Source of the DNA: an uncultured beta proteobacterium
GTDB lineage: Bacteria; Pseudomonadota; Gammaproteobacteria; Burkholderiales; SG8-41
Direction: 5' to 3'
Length of the DNA stretch: 64,000 nucleotides
Assembly (NCBI GenBank): GCA_903889565.1
Contig: CAISYC010000013.1
Coordinates: 62,001 to 126,000 of the forward strand
Part shown: one piece after another, positions 61,869 to 64,000 of the stretch
How the letters are laid out: each line of letters starts with the position of its first letter
How positions within the stretch are numbered: the first letter of the stretch is position 1
Notes under the pieces: model-generated
What the model saw: the letters and a program-made list of their open reading frames with translations, nothing else
Told to the model about the DNA's origin: nothing
The model's database searches: none
Program-made: the position numbers and the translations under genes

Positions 61869-62159
61869 GTGGCTCAAGACTGCGAGGGTTGCCGCATTGA
61901 GGACCTGCACATTCACGATCTTCGGCGCACTTTGGGAAGTTGGCAGGCGAAACAAGGCGCAAGCCTTGCCATCATCGGCAAAAGTCTGAATCACAAGAGC
62001 CAAGCGGCTACGGCGATCTATGCCCGTCTTGATCTTGATCCGGTGCGGGCGTCGGTGAATACCGCGACGGCCGCCATGTTCGAAGCGGCAGGCATCAAGA
62101 GATCCGCCGAAGTGGTGGCGATTCGTGGCAGCAAGGCAGGAGCGAAAGAGGCGCCATGA
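61869..62159 (+). pseudogene. C-terminal fragment of a tyrosine-type integrase
   Basis: A 96-codon frame holds the end of a phage-type integrase: HDLRRTLGSWQAKQGASLAIIGKSLNHKSQ then AATAIYARLDLDPVR, that is box II with HxxR, the second His and the catalytic Tyr. The core-binding domain and the first catalytic Arg are absent. GTG at 61869 is only the first possible start in the remaining frame. It marks the residue of an integrated element. Confidence 0.85.
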
Positions 62160-62212
62160 CGCAACAACCAGTGCGGGCCACGTAACATAGTTCGCTCCGC
62201 TAGTAGTAGCGA

Positions 62213-62241
62213 TTGACAATACTATTGTATATCGTTACTAT
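62213..62241 (+). promoter_or_regulatory. Promoter and operator of the higBA operon
   Basis: TTGACA at 62213 and TACTAT at 62236 are spaced by 17 nt. Between them ACAATA and TATTGT form a perfect 6-bp inverted repeat around one C (62216-62228), the expected place for antitoxin autorepression. The predicted start is at or next to the higB ATG (62248). Confidence 0.7.
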
Positions 62242-62247
62242 CGAATT

Positions 62248-62529
62248 ATGATTAAGACGTTTGCCGATAAGCAGACCGCCGCGATCTTTGCTGGTTACGA
62301 GGTTCGCCGGCTGCCCAAGGCTATTCAGGCAGGTGCTCGTCGAAAGCTGGTGTATATCGACAGTGCTGCCGGAATCGAGAGCTTGCGCGTCCCGCCTGGC
62401 AACCGGCTTGAGCGCTTGAAAGGCGACCGGGCTAGTCAATGGAGTATCCGCATCAACGATCAGTGGCGGATCTGTTTTCGCTGGCAAGATGGCCATGCGT
62501 GGGATGTTGAGATTGTTGATTATCACTGA
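62248..62529 (+). CDS. higB: HigB-type toxin (RelE/ParE superfamily)
   Basis: Toxin of 93 aa, a ribosome-dependent mRNA endonuclease in this family. It carries KTFADKQTAAIFAGYEVRRLP, GNRLERLKGDRASQWSIRINDQWRICFRW (first part) and VEIVDYH, matching HigB of the graT/higB group. No ribosome-binding site is seen because transcription probably begins at the ATG. The antitoxin follows 9 nt later, the inverted toxin-first order usual for HigBA. Confidence 0.9.
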   Translation: MIKTFADKQTAAIFAGYEVRRLPKAIQAGARRKLVYIDSAAGIESLRVPPGNRLERLKGDRASQWSIRINDQWRICFRWQDGHAWDVEIVDYH

Positions 62530-62538
62530 GAGGACGTT

Positions 62539-62892
62539 ATGACGATTGCTCGCGAATCCATTCGTAAGGCGGACTTCCGGAGCGTGGTTACCGGCAAACG
62601 CCTGGCGCCGGTACATCCCGGCGAAGTGCTGCTCAGAGAGTTTATTGAACCCATGGGACTTACCCGCTACCAGGTTGCCAAGGCGATAAAAGTGCAGCAG
62701 CGCCGGATCGACGAAATTTGCGCTGGCAAGCGTAGTGTCACCGCGGCAACTGCATTGCGGTTCGCCAAGTTGTTCGGCATGGACGCGCAAACGTGGATGA
62801 ACCTGCAGGCCCAATATGACCTTGAGATTGCCGAGCGCGAACTCAGCAAGCAAATCGACCGAGAGGTAATGCCTCTACCTCAAGCGGCGTAG
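62539..62892 (+). CDS. higA: HigA family antitoxin
   Basis: Antitoxin of 117 aa with an XRE-type helix-turn-helix: PVHPGEVLLREFIEPMGLTRYQVAKAIKVQQRRIDEICAGKRSVTAATALRFAKLFG (residues 25-81; only the start quoted in order). Longer N-terminus than typical HigA, with RKADFRSVVTGKRLAP. It neutralises HigB and represses the promoter. GAGAGGA precedes the ATG. Confidence 0.9.
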   Translation: MTIARESIRKADFRSVVTGKRLAPVHPGEVLLREFIEPMGLTRYQVAKAIKVQQRRIDEICAGKRSVTAATALRFAKLFGMDAQTWMNLQAQYDLEIAERELSKQIDREVMPLPQAA

Positions 62893-62995
62893 GTGCGGAG
62901 GTGGAAATTGTACTTGCTCGCGACCGGGCATTGGTCAGTGTGGGTGGCCGCCTGTCTGCAATCGCAAATAAAGGATGCGCGGCGAGGGTGTACAC

Positions 62996-63193
62996 ATGGA
63001 CTTCATCACGCTAGATCAAACCATAGACGGTATCGCAAGGCGAATTAAGTTCCCTGAGGGGTATTCAAGGTACGCGGATCTTGGAATCGTTTACAAAACG
63101 TCCGAGGCTGCCGCTAATCTGCATCAGCGATTGCATACGGCGCTATTGCGCCAGTCATTCGCGGGGTTGAATGCGCCAGTTTTGAGCCCGTAA
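62996..63193 (+). CDS. Uncertain small ORF
   Basis: A frame of 65 codons (MDFITLDQTIDGIARRIKFPEG) follows higA with a GAGGG stretch 8 nt upstream of the ATG. It has no recognised family, and an in-frame ATG at 62975 extends it by seven codons. It could be a broken piece of a mobile-element gene. Support is codon frame and ribosome-binding position only. Confidence 0.3.
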   Translation: MDFITLDQTIDGIARRIKFPEGYSRYADLGIVYKTSEAAANLHQRLHTALLRQSFAGLNAPVLSP

Positions 63194-63604
63194 CTCAGGT
63201 TTTTCGCGTTCGAGCCCTCAAAAAACTGCGCCAGGAACCAATGCTGACGCGGGTTTCAGCGCATCGTCACTACCGGTACGCACCGGTAGTAACGATGCGC
63301 GTTGGCGCAGGCCATTGGCGCATCAAATCGCGGGAATTCTTGGCGCAGCATGCGTCGACACCGCTGCGATATCGGTTCGCGGCAAGGTTGGGTGGACAAC
63401 GAAGAATGTGTTTATTGCCGCCCGCATTACTTAATGGACAGCGCGGAAGACGGTACCTTGTGCCTCGCGTTTTGGCTGGAAGTTTAGTGCTCTCTGTTAA
63501 AGCGCACCGATCACAACGAACAATCCCCGCAACGACGCGCATTTTCGCAGGTAGCTTCATGGACTCTGGGCTGCGACCAAGTCGGCCTTGCATGCGCCCC
63601 AGAG
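63194..63604. other. Stretch without a supported gene
   Basis: About 410 nt contain open frames but none with family features. A short frame at 63302-63487 ends in GWVDNEECVYCRPHYLMD, with a CxxC pair, but lacks a recognisable start or homologue. The main structure is the hairpin at 63259-63300. Confidence 0.45.
63259..63300. repeat. Long near-perfect inverted repeat
   Basis: Left arm GCGCATCGTCACTACCGGT (63259-63277) and right arm ACCGGTAGTAACGATGCGC (63282-63300) pair at 18 of 19 positions with a 4-nt loop. No T-run follows, so this is not a simple terminator. Confidence 0.85.
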
Positions 63605-64000
63605 TCAGACTCGCGGATTCACATCCCACAGTCCCGCTGCCCGCGCGAGGGTGCCTTTCACCAAGTGCTCCCGCGGAAATCCTTCAAGCATGTTCCGAAT
63701 CTGCGTCAACGTGGCTTCCTTGCATTGCGCGGCCTCAGCGGCGCTCAGTGTCAGGTCGTATACCGTCAGGATTTCGCCGCCTGTCGCATCGTACGCGCGA
63801 CCCGCACAAATCCAATAGAGCGCCATCAGCCCGCTATTCAGTGCAAAGAGTGGCTCCGTTGCGACGAAATCCTCCGCGGCTCGCATGAGAGTGCGGTGAT
63901 CCACCGGCGATTTTTGCGCCAACTTCACCGCGAGGCTGTAGAGCTTCGCGTTCTTGGCTGCAGCGAACCACTTGCCTTCCTCGCCGGGTGTGCTGGCCAC
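63605..64000 (-). CDS. Hypothetical protein, cut by the window edge
   Basis: The frame runs off the right edge, so only the C-terminal 131 residues are seen. The stretch VDHRTLMRAAEDFVATEPLFALNSGLMALYWI and AYDATGGEILTVYDLTLSAAEAAQCKEA (first parts) is helical and weakly resembles DUF6880-type C-terminal regions of SWIM zinc-finger-like proteins. That resemblance was judged by eye only. No function proposed. Confidence 0.5.
   Translation of the reverse strand: MASTPGEEGKWFAAAKNAKLYSLAVKLAQKSPVDHRTLMRAAEDFVATEPLFALNSGLMALYWICAGRAYDATGGEILTVYDLTLSAAEAAQCKEATLTQIRNMLEGFPREHLVKGTLARAAGLWDVNPRV

Noticed and set aside
62223-62234. TATTGTATATCG near higB as another GntR-type operator
   Set aside because: It lacks the TGTATACA core and is better explained as part of the higBA operator/promoter.
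63259-63300. Integron attC or phage attachment site
   Set aside because: No integron integrase, no core GTTRRRY-type ends and no flanking direct repeats were visible.
63241-63888. 215-codon plus-strand frame at the right end
   Set aside because: Its sequence is Arg/Pro/Ser-rich, runs through the hairpin and opposes the more convincing minus-strand frame at 63605.
1-64000. CRISPR arrays, rRNA and tRNA genes
   Set aside because: No regularly spaced repeats, rRNA signatures or cloverleaf-forming sequences were recognised by eye; a covariance-model scan was not possible.

Overview
The window reads as a GC-rich chromosome segment from a betaproteobacterium, most likely a Burkholderiales-like lineage. 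Supporting signs are two Bug-type (TTT) solute receptors beside CoA-ester genes, RdgC, a MucD/DegQ-type protease, PuuD-type urate oxidation and dense coding with ATGA overlaps. No rRNA, tRNA or CRISPR array was recognised, so the assignment rests on gene content only.

Layout: (1) 2-5380 (+) is a carboxylic-acid catabolic operon: racemase-like protein, Bug receptor, CitE-like lyase, acyl-CoA dehydrogenase, CaiB/BaiF CoA-transferase and MaoC hydratase. A Gfo/Idh/MocA oxidoreductase (-) and an ornithine-cyclodeaminase-like protein (+) follow. (2) 7776-9215 is a periplasmic HtrA protease with a strong terminator. (3) 9403-18758 (+) holds two consecutive versions of the poorly understood circularly permuted ATP-grasp / alpha-E / transglutaminase system, one split with a transglutaminase-DUF2126 protein and one with ATP-grasp and alpha-E fused. 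(4) 18765-22100 holds a CBS-domain protein with FNR-like sites upstream, a 2OG-Fe(II) oxygenase-like protein, RdgC, a DUF1415 protein and a YkgJ-type cysteine-cluster protein.

(5) 22217-53157 is a roughly 31 kb purine and N-heterocycle scavenging island. It encodes xanthine dehydrogenase (xdhABC), PuuD urate hydroxylase, HIU hydrolase, OHCU decarboxylase, PuuE allantoinase, allantoate amidohydrolase, guanine deaminase, 8-oxoguanine deaminase, another deaminase, a Rieske oxygenase, NCS1 and NCS2 permeases, a Tsx-like outer-membrane channel, a BMP-type purine/nucleoside ABC importer whose ATPase lies in the oppositely oriented xdh operon, a GntR regulator, and a second operon pairing an NMT1/SsuABC-type importer with an isopenicillin-N-synthase-like dioxygenase and an alpha/beta hydrolase. 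Together they would convert xanthine, guanine and 8-oxopurines to urate, allantoin and allantoate and release ammonium.

The regulatory layer of this island is the most striking non-coding signal. Textbook or near-textbook sigma-54 (-24/-12) elements precede xdhA, the Tsx-like porin and the dioxygenase operon, with a weaker one before uraD. A near-perfect NtrC-type site sits about 180 bp upstream of the porin promoter. TGTATAC-type palindromes typical of GntR-FCD operators occur in three of the island's intergenic regions. This suggests nitrogen-limitation control combined with substrate-responsive GntR control.

(6) 53582-60472 contains a TlpA-like thioredoxin, a second Bug receptor downstream of a cytochrome c and a Tat-exported phytoene-desaturase-like flavoprotein, small lipoproteins, a cupin, a VF530 protein and an FKBP isomerase. 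(7) 60620 to the end is an accessory scar: a frameshifted, truncated IS110 transposase, a small membrane ORF, the C-terminal piece of a tyrosine integrase, a HigBA toxin-antitoxin pair, a large perfect-stem hairpin and a partial unknown gene at the edge.
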